Shown: positions 6,929 to 16,114 of the stretch, piece by piece
How positions within the stretch are numbered: position 1 is the first letter of the stretch
How the letters are laid out: the number at the start of each line of letters is the position of its first letter
Assembly: GCF_000507845.1 (NCBI RefSeq)
Contig: NZ_KI669455.1
Span: 450,231-514,230 of the forward strand
Length of the DNA stretch: 64,000 nt
Origin: Helicobacter macacae MIT 99-5501
Lineage (GTDB): Bacteria; Campylobacterota; Campylobacteria; Campylobacterales; Helicobacteraceae
Reading direction: 5' to 3'
Translations under genes and position numbers: made by a program
The notes under the pieces: model-generated
What the model saw: only the letters and a program-made list of their open reading frames with translations
The model's database searches: none
Told to the model about the DNA's origin: nothing

Positions 6929-9121
6929 TTACAGCATATTTTCTAGCTCTGCTTCATTGATGATTTTTACACCTAGAGCGCGGGCTTTTGCTTCCTTGCT
7001 CCCCGCACTATCCCCGCAAAGCACAAAGTCCGTTTTGGCACTCACACTTCCGCTTACTCGCGCCCCTAGCGATTCTAGCATTTGCTTTATCTCATCGCGT
7101 GGGCGAGATAGAGTGCCTGTGATGACAAATGTTTTGCCCGCAAAAATCTGCCCCAAATCGCGCTCATTATCCACATTACTCGCTTTACCCACACCACCGT
7201 GAGTGCTTGCTTCGCCTTGATTCCCCCCGCCTTGATTTCCACTGCCAAAAGCCCCACTTGAATCGCTCATCACCCTAAGTGGTGGCACTTTTGGCGAGAT
7301 AATCTCTAAAATCCTAGCGATGATTTTTGCATTTATCACGCCAAATTCCAAGATTGATTGCGCCATTTCCTCGCCAAATCCATTGATTGCCAAAATCTCA
7401 TCTTTGCTTCTTGTATAAAACTCCACCCCAAAGCTACTTGCAAGCTGCTTGCTCGCCCACTCCCCGATATTTGGGATACCTAGTGCGTTTATCACGCGCC
7501 ACAGCTCCACGCCCTTGCTAGCTTGTATCGCTTCTAGTAGGTTGGTGATTTTTTTGTCTTTGAAGCCCTCCAAATCTGCCAAATCCTCCCTTTTTAGCTC
7601 ATAAATATCCAAAATCGATGAGATTTTGCCCATATCATAAAGCAAGTATATGATTTTCTCGCCCAAGCCATCGATATTTAGTGCCTTTTTGCTAGCAAAA
7701 TGCACGATAGATTCTTTTACTCTAGCTTGACAAGAGAGATTTGCACAGCGGATAAAAATATCCTCTTTTACTAGTTCTTTATCACATATTGGGCAGTGTG
7801 TGGGGGGGATTATGCGTGATTGTGTGCCATCGCGTCTTGCAGGGATTGATTTGATGATTTTGGGGATTACATCGCCACTTCGTATGAGGACTACAAAATC
7901 ATTTATTTGTATGTCTTTTTTTGCTATCTCTGCGTAGTTGTGAAGTGTGGCGCGAGAGATTTTTGCTCCCTCGATTTCCACAGGCTCTAGCTCGGCTACG
8001 GGCGTTATCACACCTGTGCGCCCCACTTGATGAGTGATTGAGAGGATTTTTGTGATTTTTTCGAGTGCGGGGAATTTATACGCACAAGCAAAGCGTGGGG
8101 ATTTGCTTGTCCAGCCTAGCTGCGCTTGAGAAGCAAAGCTATCTAGCATTATTACCATTCCATCTAGTAGCATTTCAAAATCATCTCGCTTAGATTTTAG
8201 CTTCTCATAGTGTGCGTGGATTTCTCGCGCATCTTTTGCCACTGCCAAATCCCCCAAAAACGGCGCAAATCCAAAATCTTGGATTTGCTTCATCGCACCA
8301 TAAAAGCTAGAATCCAAAAGCGCGAAATCTAGCTTAGAATTTGGGTTTGTTTTGTCCAAGTCTGCCTCATTTGATTTTGCTTCGCTTGAATCTACTTCAT
8401 TTGGATTTTTTTGGCTTGAATCTACTTCGCTTGATTTAGTCTCACTTGAGATTGTGCCTATGCCCCACGGGACAAAAAGTAGCTTTCGCTTAGCCGTTAT
8501 GGCACTATCTAGCTGACGAAGCGAGCCTGCAGCGGCATTGCGTGGATTGGCAAAGAGTGGCTCGCCTTTTTGTAGTCGCTCATTGTTGATAGACTCAAAA
8601 TCCTCTTTTTTGATTACCACTTCGCCACGAATCTCTACTAGCTCTTTGTATGGGATATGAAGCGGGATAGAGCGGATTGTCTTGGCATTGTGCAAGACTT
8701 CCTCGCCCACTAGTCCATCGCCTCTTGTCGCTGCGCTTATAAGTGTGCCGTTTTGATAGCGTAGATTTAGCGAAGCTCCATCAAATTTGGGCGAGCATAC
8801 AAAAGACGCATTTGGATAGGATTTTAGGATTTTATCCACCCACTCGCTCATCTCACCCTTGCTAAACACATCATCTAAGCTCCACATTCTACTTAAATGC
8901 CTAGACTTGCTAAACTCCTCTAGCACTTCGCCACCTACGCGCTGTGTAGGCGAGAGCGGGGATATACTCTGCGGGTGCGAATCCTCATAAGCCTTGACTT
9001 CGTGGTATAAAATGTCATATTCCTCATCGCTAGCGATTGGGTCATCTAAGACATAGTAGGCATAAGCATATTTAGAAAGTTTTGCCACCGCTTGTGTGTA
9101 TTCATCAAAAGAAGCAAGCAT
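6929..9121 (-). CDS. ligA: NAD+-dependent DNA ligase
   Basis: LigA seals nicks during replication and repair, using NAD+ to adenylate an active-site lysine. The 730-residue protein has domain Ia at the N-terminus, the adenylation motif KFDGAS (Lys112), an OB fold, the four zinc cysteines in CPICDKEL...CANLSC, HhH repeats (INALGIPNIGEWASKQLAS), and a C-terminal BRCT domain (FVITGTLSRPRDEIKQMLESLGA). It is longer than the usual 650-670 residues because of two inserts: a Ser/Asp/Lys-rich stretch at residues about 225-270 and a Gly/Asn/Gln-rich linker before the BRCT. It diverges from cheV. Confidence 0.97.
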   Translation of the reverse strand: MLASFDEYTQAVAKLSKYAYAYYVLDDPIASDEEYDILYHEVKAYEDSHPQSISPLSPTQRVGGEVLEEFSKSRHLSRMWSLDDVFSKGEMSEWVDKILKSYPNASFVCSPKFDGASLNLRYQNGTLISAATRGDGLVGEEVLHNAKTIRSIPLHIPYKELVEIRGEVVIKKEDFESINNERLQKGEPLFANPRNAAAGSLRQLDSAITAKRKLLFVPWGIGTISSETKSSEVDSSQKNPNEVDSSEAKSNEADLDKTNPNSKLDFALLDSSFYGAMKQIQDFGFAPFLGDLAVAKDAREIHAHYEKLKSKRDDFEMLLDGMVIMLDSFASQAQLGWTSKSPRFACAYKFPALEKITKILSITHQVGRTGVITPVAELEPVEIEGAKISRATLHNYAEIAKKDIQINDFVVLIRSGDVIPKIIKSIPARRDGTQSRIIPPTHCPICDKELVKEDIFIRCANLSCQARVKESIVHFASKKALNIDGLGEKIIYLLYDMGKISSILDIYELKREDLADLEGFKDKKITNLLEAIQASKGVELWRVINALGIPNIGEWASKQLASSFGVEFYTRSKDEILAINGFGEEMAQSILEFGVINAKIIARILEIISPKVPPLRVMSDSSGAFGSGNQGGGNQGEASTHGGVGKASNVDNERDLGQIFAGKTFVITGTLSRPRDEIKQMLESLGARVSGSVSAKTDFVLCGDSAGSKEAKARALGVKIINEAELENML

Positions 9122-9173
9122 TTTTTGCCTTTTATTTAAGGGTTTGTAAAGAAAAATAAAGAAAATTTGAAGT

Positions 9174-9189
9174 AAAATTATATAATTTT
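9174..9189. promoter_or_regulatory. 16-bp perfect A/T palindrome between ligA and cheV (possible divergent -10 region)
   Basis: AAAATTATATAATTTT reads identically on both strands and contains TATAAT (9181-9186 on the plus strand) and its mirror on the minus strand. It lies in the 159-bp divergent gap and could supply -10 boxes in both directions. This is inferred from sequence only. Confidence 0.45.
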
Positions 9190-9280
9190 CTGCCTAATAA
9201 AGAGAATCTGCTTAAATAGAATCTACCCAAATCCAAAGGCGCAGAATCTTAAGCCACAAATCAATACTAAGGAGTTAAGC

Positions 9281-10834
9281 TTGCTAAAAGATATAGACCA
9301 GCAAACAAGCCTGCACCTAAACAACGAAGCGCAGTTTTTGTGCTTCACACTTGATGATAAAAATCCCTTAGAGCTTTTTTCGCTACCAAATTCATCGCAA
9401 GGCACTTCTAGAGCGATTTCCCAAAATGGCGCAAGCATTTCAAACAACACAAGCGCGACAAACTCTAGCCTAGCACAGAGCAATGCAAATGTGGCAGGAG
9501 CACAAGGTGCTTTGCAAAATGGCTCATCAAATGGAGTGCCAAACGGCTTGCCAAATAGCTTGCCAAACAGCTTACAAGGACAAGAGCAAGCAAACACCCT
9601 ATCAGTATGCCCTCATTGTGGTGGGGCTGTGTGTCCTCATTGTGGCAATGTGGTGGATTCACTAGAATCAAACGAGTCAAGTGTAGAGGGCGCACAAGTA
9701 GCAACCCACGCTCCCCACGAGCATACACACCAAAATGTTAGCGATTCTGTCTACTCTGGTGCTACACAGCTTACAGACCTCACAAGTATCAAGCACAATA
9801 GCGCGCAAAACTCACTCATCACAAATATCACTTCACACACCAATCAACACACTAGCCAAAATCCACAACCCACAAAACCGCACCAAACCCCAAGAGATGA
9901 GAGCAAAAGCCACCCACACCCACTGCTAGAAAACCTAGAATCAAGCGTGTTTAGCCCTACTTCTGGGCAGCATATCGGCGAGCAACTCTATGCGATAAAT
10001 GTATTTAAAGTGCGTGAAATCATCTACTATGACGGCGAAATAACAGAAACTGCGGGGGAAAAAGACGGGCTTGTGCTTGGATTTTTGACCGTGCGAGGGG
10101 AGTCTATGCCACTTATTGATATGCGCAGGTGGCTATACTTTAGCTCAAATGACCCGCATAGAGATTTGCGTCCCTTTTCGATAAACTCTCAAAAAAGCCT
10201 TGTGGTGATTTGCCATTTCTCAAGCCAAAATATAGGGCTTAAGATTTTGGGCGTGAAGCGAATCATCAACAAAAATTGGGGCGAAATCACAGCAGGCGGG
10301 GAGTTTGGGTTTGATGGGGAAAGCAAAGTCGTAGCCACGACAAAATACGATGACGGCTCGGTAATCCAAATCCTAGATGTCGAGCGAATGGTAGCTGATG
10401 CGTTTCCTGATATGGCAGAATCTAGCAAACTTGAAATCGACAATCTCCAACGCATAAACACTGATAAACTGATTTTAGTAGCAGAGGATTCCAAATCAGC
10501 TAGCAAGGCGTTGGGACTGATTTTGGAGCATTTGCATGTGCATTATATGACTTTTGCAAACGGCGAGGGACTGCTTGATTATTTGTATTCTGATGGTGTA
10601 GCTACCCAAGTGGGAGCTATCATAACTGACTTAGAAATGCCAAAAATATCGGGCTTTGAAGTGCTAAAGAGAGTCAAAAACACGCCAGAATCTAGACATA
10701 TCCCTGTGATTGTAAACTCCTCTATGAGCAGTGATTCTAATGTCGAAATGGCTCAAAAGCTAGGCGCAAATGCCTTTATTTCTAAGTCAAATCCCGCCGA
10801 AGTCGAAGAATATCTGCGCAAGTTTTTAATCTAA
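9281..10834 (+). CDS. cheV: CheV-type chemotaxis coupling protein with a large insert
   Basis: CheV proteins couple chemoreceptors to CheA and carry a receiver domain. The N-terminus DIDQQTSLHLNNEAQFLCF and everything from EQLYAINVFKVREI (residue about 233) onward match H. pylori CheV1, including ITDLEMP with the phospho-acceptor Asp near residue 450 and the closing FISKSNP. Between them, residues about 33-231 are an extra Ser/Asn/Gln/His-rich segment inside the CheW domain, containing CPHCGGAVCPHCGN (about 110-123), a tandem CPxCG pair that could bind a metal. H. pylori CheV proteins are about 320 residues; this one is 517. The start is TTG with AAGGAG 6 nt upstream. Confidence 0.92.
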   Translation: MLKDIDQQTSLHLNNEAQFLCFTLDDKNPLELFSLPNSSQGTSRAISQNGASISNNTSATNSSLAQSNANVAGAQGALQNGSSNGVPNGLPNSLPNSLQGQEQANTLSVCPHCGGAVCPHCGNVVDSLESNESSVEGAQVATHAPHEHTHQNVSDSVYSGATQLTDLTSIKHNSAQNSLITNITSHTNQHTSQNPQPTKPHQTPRDESKSHPHPLLENLESSVFSPTSGQHIGEQLYAINVFKVREIIYYDGEITETAGEKDGLVLGFLTVRGESMPLIDMRRWLYFSSNDPHRDLRPFSINSQKSLVVICHFSSQNIGLKILGVKRIINKNWGEITAGGEFGFDGESKVVATTKYDDGSVIQILDVERMVADAFPDMAESSKLEIDNLQRINTDKLILVAEDSKSASKALGLILEHLHVHYMTFANGEGLLDYLYSDGVATQVGAIITDLEMPKISGFEVLKRVKNTPESRHIPVIVNSSMSSDSNVEMAQKLGANAFISKSNPAEVEEYLRKFLI

Positions 10835-10986
10835 ATGGCTTGCAAAAGTAGCTTATAAAGTGTTTTTTACAAAGCGTCTTGCAAAACGGCTTAAAAAAAG
10901 TAGATTCTAAGCATTTGACTTGCGTCTGCTACACAGGCGCGAAATCTGCAAGCACAAAATCTAAATAAAATCTAAAAAGGAAATCT

Positions 10987-12780
10987 ATGCAAAGAACGCA
11001 TTTATGCGCAAAAGTGAGAGAAAACCTCATCGGGCAAGAAGTGTCAGTATGTGGGTGGTGCAATAGTTATAGAGACCACGGAGGCGTGGTGTTTATTGAT
11101 TTGCGTGATAGTAGTGGGTTAGTGCAGCTTGTGTGTGATTCTACCTCTACTCCGCAGGCTTATGAGATAGCCCAAAGCGTGCGTGATGAGTTTGTGCTTC
11201 TAGCTAGGGGCAAGGTAAGGGCGCGTGGCGAGGGACTAGAAAACCCCAAACTAGAGACAGGCAAAATAGAGATTCTAATTGATGCCCTAACTATCGAAAA
11301 TCGCGCAAAAACCCCACCAATCCTTGTAAATGACGAAAATATCAGCGATGAGCTAAAGCTAAAATATCGCTACTTAGATTTGCGTAGCCCAAAGGCGTTT
11401 AGCATTTTTAAAACTCGCAGCGATATAACGATGAGCGCGAGAAATAGCCTGCAAAAAATGGGATTTTTAGAAGTGGAAACGCCGATACTGACAAAGCAAA
11501 CTCCAGAGGGAGCGCGAGACTATCTCGTGCCTAGCAGAATCCACGATGGCGAATTCTACGCCCTGCCACAAAGCCCACAGCTTTTCAAACAACTTCTTAT
11601 GATAAGCGGATTTGATAGATATTTCCAAATCGCAAAATGCTTTCGAGATGAGGATTTGAGAGCGGATAGGCAGCCAGAATTTACCCAAATCGATGTAGAG
11701 ATGAGCTTTTGTGATGAAAATGATGTGATGAGCGTGTGTGAGAATCTGCTAGCTGATATTTTTGGTGCGCTAAATCTACCCATACAAACGCCGTTTATGA
11801 AAATCCCTTATAGCGAGGCTATGGAAAAATACGGCAGTGATAAGCCAGACTTGCGCTTTGAGCTACCACTCATAGAAGTTGGGGATTTGTTTGTGGATTC
11901 TAGCAATGAGATTTTTGCCTCTATCGCAAAAGATACGCACAAAAACCGCTTCAAAGCCTTGTGTGTAAAAGGCGGGGACAATTTTTACTCACGAAAAATG
12001 CTAAGCGAAGCAGAAGAGTTTGTGAGAAAATTTGGTGCAAAAGGCTTGGCATATATCCAAATCAAAGATGAGCCAAAAGGACCGCTTGTAAAATTCATAA
12101 GCCAAGAAAATCTAGCTTCATTGCTAGAGCGCGTGGGGGCACAGCAGGGGGATATTATATTTTTTGGCGCGGGGGATAAAAAAAGCATTTGGGATTATAT
12201 GGGGCGATTGCGCGCAAAAGTGGCAAAAGATATGGGGCTAATCAATGAGGAAGAGTTCAAATTCGCGTGGGTGGTTGATTTCCCTATGTTTGAGAGAGAT
12301 GAAAATGGTGCAATTTCCGCACTTCATCACCCTTTTACTATGCCAAAAAATCTCTCCAGCCAAAACCTAGCGCAATACAAGAGTGGCTCTAGCGATATAG
12401 AGGAAATAGAATCTATCGCCTATGATGTCGTGCTAAATGGCGTGGAGCTAGGAGGAGGAAGCCTTAGAATCCACAAAAACGATATGCAGCAAGCCGTGTT
12501 TGATTTGCTAGGGATTAGCCCAGATGAAGCAAAGGAGAAGTTTGGATTTTTGCTTGAAGCCTTGCAGTATGGTGCGCCACCACACGGAGGATTTGCTATC
12601 GGGCTAGATAGGCTTACTATGCTTATCACGCGCTCATCAAGTATCCGTGATGTCATCGCATTCCCCAAAACCCAAAAGGCAGCTTGCCCGCTTACTTCTG
12701 CGCCAAGTGCGGTGGGCGAAGAGCTATTGCGTGAGTTGCACATTCGCTTGCGCAATCCACAAAAAAATTCGCTACAATAG
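10987..12780 (+). CDS. aspS: Aspartyl-tRNA synthetase
   Basis: This class II synthetase charges tRNA-Asp. In Helicobacter, which uses the amidotransferase GatCAB for Asn-tRNA, the enzyme is typically non-discriminating and also mischarges tRNA-Asn. The 597-residue protein shows the N-terminal OB anticodon-binding domain ([23 protein letters not shown]), motif 2 ([19 protein letters not shown]), the bacterial GAD insert, and motif 3 ([20 protein letters not shown]). A GGAAATCT site precedes ATG 10987. Confidence 0.97.
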   Translation: MQRTHLCAKVRENLIGQEVSVCGWCNSYRDHGGVVFIDLRDSSGLVQLVCDSTSTPQAYEIAQSVRDEFVLLARGKVRARGEGLENPKLETGKIEILIDALTIENRAKTPPILVNDENISDELKLKYRYLDLRSPKAFSIFKTRSDITMSARNSLQKMGFLEVETPILTKQTPEGARDYLVPSRIHDGEFYALPQSPQLFKQLLMISGFDRYFQIAKCFRDEDLRADRQPEFTQIDVEMSFCDENDVMSVCENLLADIFGALNLPIQTPFMKIPYSEAMEKYGSDKPDLRFELPLIEVGDLFVDSSNEIFASIAKDTHKNRFKALCVKGGDNFYSRKMLSEAEEFVRKFGAKGLAYIQIKDEPKGPLVKFISQENLASLLERVGAQQGDIIFFGAGDKKSIWDYMGRLRAKVAKDMGLINEEEFKFAWVVDFPMFERDENGAISALHHPFTMPKNLSSQNLAQYKSGSSDIEEIESIAYDVVLNGVELGGGSLRIHKNDMQQAVFDLLGISPDEAKEKFGFLLEALQYGAPPHGGFAIGLDRLTMLITRSSSIRDVIAFPKTQKAACPLTSAPSAVGEELLRELHIRLRNPQKNSLQ

Positions 12781-12850
12781 TGCGCTTAAGTGCTCTCAAA
12801 CGCACTCACAAAGCGCATTTGTAAAATCCCAAACCAAAAAAGGAGCAAAA

Positions 12851-13435
12851 ATGAAAAAGCTTTTTTTAATCATCGGTGCACCCGGCAGTGGCAAAACCAC
12901 AGACGCGCAGCTAATCGCTAGCAAAAACCCAAAGACAATCGTGCATTATTCCACAGGCGACTTGCTAAGAGATGAAGTCAAGCGCGGAAGCGAACAAGGC
13001 AAAATCATCGGCAAAATCATCGCCAAAGGAAATCTAGTCCCGCTAGAAATAGTCGTAAGCACGATAATTTCAGCTATGCAAAAAGCACCAAGAGATATTA
13101 TCCTAATTGATGGCTATCCTCGCAGTGTCGAGCAAATGCAAGCCCTGCACGAGAAGCTAGAATCCCAAAACCTAGTCAAACTCGCAAGCGTGATAGAGGT
13201 AAGCGTAAGTGAAGCAGTGGCAAGGGAGCGCGTGCTAGGCAGAGCTAGAGGAGCTGATGATAATATTGAGGTGTTTAACAACCGAATGAGAGTGTTTCTA
13301 GACCCGCTAAAAAGTATCGAGAACTTTTATGGAGCGCGAAAACTACTACACAAAATCAATGGCGAGCGAACCATAGAAGAGATAGTCGCTGAAATGAATG
13401 CCTTTGTCCTAGAGACAGCCAAAAATCTAAAATAA
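12851..13435 (+). CDS. adk: Adenylate kinase
   Basis: Adk interconverts ATP + AMP and 2 ADP. The protein is 194 residues from ATG 12851, near the 191 residues of H. pylori. The P-loop GAPGSGKT is at residues 8-15, the AMP-binding region is [14 protein letters not shown], the signature is [10 protein letters not shown], and the LID is short, with no zinc cysteines. I chose ATG 12851 because AGGAGC lies just upstream and the P-loop then falls at the usual position. An in-frame upstream start would extend back into aspS. Confidence 0.96.
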   Translation: MKKLFLIIGAPGSGKTTDAQLIASKNPKTIVHYSTGDLLRDEVKRGSEQGKIIGKIIAKGNLVPLEIVVSTIISAMQKAPRDIILIDGYPRSVEQMQALHEKLESQNLVKLASVIEVSVSEAVARERVLGRARGADDNIEVFNNRMRVFLDPLKSIENFYGARKLLHKINGERTIEEIVAEMNAFVLETAKNLK

Positions 13436-13446
13436 AAGGAGTAAAA

Positions 13447-13968
13447 ATGGACATCTCAAAAATCCAAGTAGGCAAAAGCCCTGATAGCATAAACGCAATA
13501 ATCGAAATCCCTTATGGCTCAAACATAAAATACGAAGTAGACAAAGACTCTGGCGCAGTCGTAGTCGATAGGGTAATGTATAGTGCTATGTTTTATCCAG
13601 CCAACTATGGCTTTGTGCCAAATACTTTGGCAGATGATGGCGACCCTGTGGACATACTCGTGCTAAATGAATACCCCCTGCAAGCAGGAAGCGTGATAAA
13701 AACCCGACTAATCGGCGTGCTGATAATGGAAGATGAAAGCGGAATGGATGAGAAACTACTAGCCGTGCCTACAAGCAAAATCGACCCACGATATGACAAC
13801 ATCAAAAGCCTGCAGGATTTGCCAAAAATCACACTTGATAGAATCAAAAACTTCTTTGAGACTTACAAAATCCTAGAGCCAAACAAATGGGTAAAAGTCA
13901 AAGATTATCGCGACATAAAAGAAGCTGAAGCGATACTCCAAAAAGCAGTGGCAAACTACAAAAAGTAA
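13447..13968 (+). CDS. ppa: Inorganic pyrophosphatase
   Basis: This is a type I soluble pyrophosphatase, which hydrolyses PPi to two phosphates and pulls biosynthetic reactions forward. The 173-residue protein has the family signature DDGDPVDILV (residues about 65-74) with the metal-binding aspartates, preceded by MFYPANYGFVPNT and followed by VKDYRDIKEAEAIL. It starts 11 bp after adk with an AAGGAG site, so the two are likely co-transcribed. Confidence 0.97.
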   Translation: MDISKIQVGKSPDSINAIIEIPYGSNIKYEVDKDSGAVVVDRVMYSAMFYPANYGFVPNTLADDGDPVDILVLNEYPLQAGSVIKTRLIGVLIMEDESGMDEKLLAVPTSKIDPRYDNIKSLQDLPKITLDRIKNFFETYKILEPNKWVKVKDYRDIKEAEAILQKAVANYKK

Positions 13969-14115
13969 GGGTTATAAAGACTTAATTTTTACCTCGTTTT
14001 TTTTGTGATGAATATCGCTATTTTCCTCCCTATTTTTTTTGCTTTAAAAAGTTGCTACTATATGAAGCCCCCCCCCAAATGATAAAAATGTGTCGGAGGA
14101 GGTTTGCAACTTCAA

Positions 14116-14426
14116 AAGCCCCCTCCCTTGCGGAGGGGGTTTGGGGGTGGGTATATACCCACCATTGAATTTCAAGTAAAGCTAACAACCGTTGACAATG
14201 CAGACATTTTTATCATTGCGAGATTTTGCTTGAAAGCGTAGAATCGTGACAAAACAAGCGTAGCGCAGTTTCTTTAGAAAACAAAGCAAAGCTGAAGTTT
14301 CTTTAGTAATCCGCACAAAAGACATAAATTCCGCTTGCACCGTCATTGCGAGGCAGTGGCAAAGCCACAACGAAGCAATCCAAAAAAAATCGTCATTGCG
14401 AGCGAACGAAGTGAGCGCGGCAATCC
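14116..14426 (+). mobile_element. MITE-like palindromic element, copy 3 (right end decayed)
   Basis: The left G/C-rich end 14116-14152 matches copies 1 and 2, but no closing inverted end is visible. The interior carries ATCATTGCGAGATTTTGCTT...GAATCGTGAC and two complete units, 14342-14381 (GGCAGTGGCAAAGCCACAA core) and 14392-14426 (GCGAACGAAGTGAGCGC core). Just upstream is a C9 tract (14068-14076) inside the flanking motif CCCCAAATGATAAAAATGTG, which also flanks copy 2. It lies between convergent ppa and the Sel1-type gene. Confidence 0.65.
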
Positions 14427-14509
14427 ACACCCAATATTCATTACTAAATAACTTTCGCTTTGCTTGTTTGCTAAAGAAATCAAAGACTTTCTAAATAAAC
14501 CTTACTTTT

Positions 14510-15040
14510 TTATTTAACCTTGAAGCAAGCTGGCTCATAGCCCATATTGCAAGACTTTCTATAATACTCCTGCGCTTTTGTGGGGTTTTTGAAAAACAGA
14601 TTTTGCTCTAGTATCATAGCTGTATTGAAGCAGCCTACTTTGTGTTTTAGATTGCACGATTTTGAGAAATATGTAAGTGCTTCACTTGGATTTTCACAAT
14701 TTTCAAACGCATTACATTTTTCAAACTCTTCATAGCCTATATCAAAGCAAGCATCTGCATTACCATTGCGACATTTAGCGTATCTATCTTGTTCTTGTTG
14801 GGCAGCTAATTCACTTTTTCGTTTTTTTAATTTGCTCATATCATCATGATTACACGAATGATATAATTTTTTGCAAAATGAGATTGCTCTTTCCAACGAT
14901 TCTACCGTATCTTCTTTCTTACATTCATTTATTGCGTCCTCACAAGTAGGAGACATATAAGTATGACAAAAATAAGGACATTTCCCATTTGCTACATTTA
15001 TACTTACAATCACACAAAATACCAACAACACTTTTTTCAT
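14510..15040 (-). CDS. Secreted cysteine-rich Sel1-repeat protein
   Basis: The 176-residue precursor has a signal peptide (MKKVLLVFCVIVSINVANG) and at least 14 cysteines. The C-terminal half contains Sel1-like repeats of the Helicobacter Hcp type: NADACFDIGYEEFEKC, then EALTYFSKSCNLKHKVGCFNTAMILE, then AQEYYRKSCNMGYEPACFKVK, each with the paired cysteines seven to eight residues apart that form a disulfide inside the helix pair. The N-terminal 100 residues (CPYFCHTYMSPTC...CKK) are cysteine-rich but do not match a family I know. It is probably periplasmic or secreted; its partner is unknown. The gene follows 15056-15574 by 15 bp on the same strand. Confidence 0.75.
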   Translation of the reverse strand: MKKVLLVFCVIVSINVANGKCPYFCHTYMSPTCEDAINECKKEDTVESLERAISFCKKLYHSCNHDDMSKLKKRKSELAAQQEQDRYAKCRNGNADACFDIGYEEFEKCNAFENCENPSEALTYFSKSCNLKHKVGCFNTAMILEQNLFFKNPTKAQEYYRKSCNMGYEPACFKVK

Positions 15041-15055
15041 TTCTTGCTCCTTATT

Positions 15056-15574
15056 TTAGATTTTATGTGCATATTCTAGTTCGCTAGTAGGTAGCTGCAA
15101 AAACCACCGCAAGTCTTTCTCTAGCTTTGTGATAATGCTATCTATGTCATAGCTTGGGTATGAAAAGTAAGCATTTTGTGAATTTTGACTATTGTAGTTT
15201 GATACTTTTGGCTTAGCTACAAAATCATATAGCTTTTTTGTGATTTTATGTTTGCTTGTGGAAATATCAATGCTGACTTCTATTTGACTGTTTGTGTTGT
15301 GAAAGCACACTCTAGGATACACCCCCCAGCTTGCTTTGATATTTGGTATGTCTTTTCTTATAAATATTATCCAAGTATCCTTTGCCTTTTTCCCCACCCC
15401 AAATGAACAATCAACAAAAAATCCATAATCAACTAGAAAACCTAAATATGAGATAATATCAAAAGTATTTAGTCCCACTATGGTATCGCTTTGGGTGCTA
15501 CTTCGCTCAAAAAATAACTTTAGTGCTTTTTCTAGCTTTTCTCTCTCTTGTGGGCTAAAGTGTAGATTCTGCAT
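15056..15574 (-). CDS. Hypothetical protein
   Basis: I do not recognise this 172-residue protein. It has no signal peptide or membrane segment. The N-terminal third is helical and charged (FSPQEREKLEKALKLFFERS), the middle is a mixed strand region (DTWIIFIRKDIPNIKASWGVYPRVCFHN...IEVSIDIS), and the end is helical (DSIITKLEKDLRWFLQLPTSEL). It is upstream of the Sel1-type gene, so the two may form an operon. A 13-base A/T homopolymer lies about 95 bp upstream of its start. Confidence 0.55.
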   Translation of the reverse strand: MQNLHFSPQEREKLEKALKLFFERSSTQSDTIVGLNTFDIISYLGFLVDYGFFVDCSFGVGKKAKDTWIIFIRKDIPNIKASWGVYPRVCFHNTNSQIEVSIDISTSKHKITKKLYDFVAKPKVSNYNSQNSQNAYFSYPSYDIDSIITKLEKDLRWFLQLPTSELEYAHKI

Positions 15575-15668
15575 TTAGTATCCTTTGTTTAATGTTTTTT
15601 GATTTAGGGTTTTAAATTTTTTCAAAAACCTAAAATCAAAAATCTTTTATTTACAAACCCGATACTAC

Positions 15669-15681
15669 AAAAAAAAAAAAA
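15669..15681. repeat. A13 homopolymer upstream of the hypothetical gene
   Basis: Thirteen A on the plus strand read as T13 on the coding strand of the gene starting at 15574, about 95 bp before its ATG. Poly-T promoter tracts tune transcription of some H. pylori adhesin genes. Whether this one does is unknown. Confidence 0.85.
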
Positions 15682-15907
15682 CAGAATACTAATGCGGGGA
15701 AGCACAAGGGGATTTTGTGAGGATTTGTGAAGTTGAGAGAATTTTGAAATGTTTGAAATGTTGTAGAGGTGGATTTTGTGAAAATTTTTGCATATATTTT
15801 TTGCGGTGTATGCTTTGAAGTCTTTGTGTGATGATTTGTAATAGATTTTGAGATTTTATGGGATTTGTTGTATTCTGCCTTTTGTTGTCATACCTAAAGC
15901 CAACTAC

Positions 15908-16054
15908 TTGTCATACTTAAGGTTTGGCACAAACCGAAGTATCTCAAAAAAATGCAAATTTACAAGAAGTGCTTTTTTGGATATTTCGCTTCTTGCAAAA
16001 GCTCAATGTGGCAAGTTTGCATTGAGATATTTTGCTTTCGCTTAAGTATGACAA
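15908..16054 (+). mobile_element. 147-bp palindromic element with 14-bp perfect inverted ends
   Basis: TTGTCATACTTAAG at 15908-15921 is the exact reverse complement of CTTAAGTATGACAA at 16041-16054. The interior contains further nested inverted words (ATGCAAATTT with AAGTTTGCAT; GATATTTCGCTTCTTGCAAAAGC), the latter shared with 4389-4432 and 6757-6797. A second TGTCATACCTAA lies just outside, at about 15888. It has no coding capacity and resembles a small MITE or REP-type element distinct from the G/C-ended family. Confidence 0.65.
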
Positions 16055-16114
16055 TAAATTTTTTATGTTTTTAAAAACTCCTTCCCTTAGCACGAAGATA
16101 TTTGCTTTTTCTAT

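Noticed and set aside
12647-12850. Upstream extension of adk
   Set aside because: It lies in the end of aspS in another frame and would push the P-loop to residue 76; ATG 12851 has a good ribosome-binding site.
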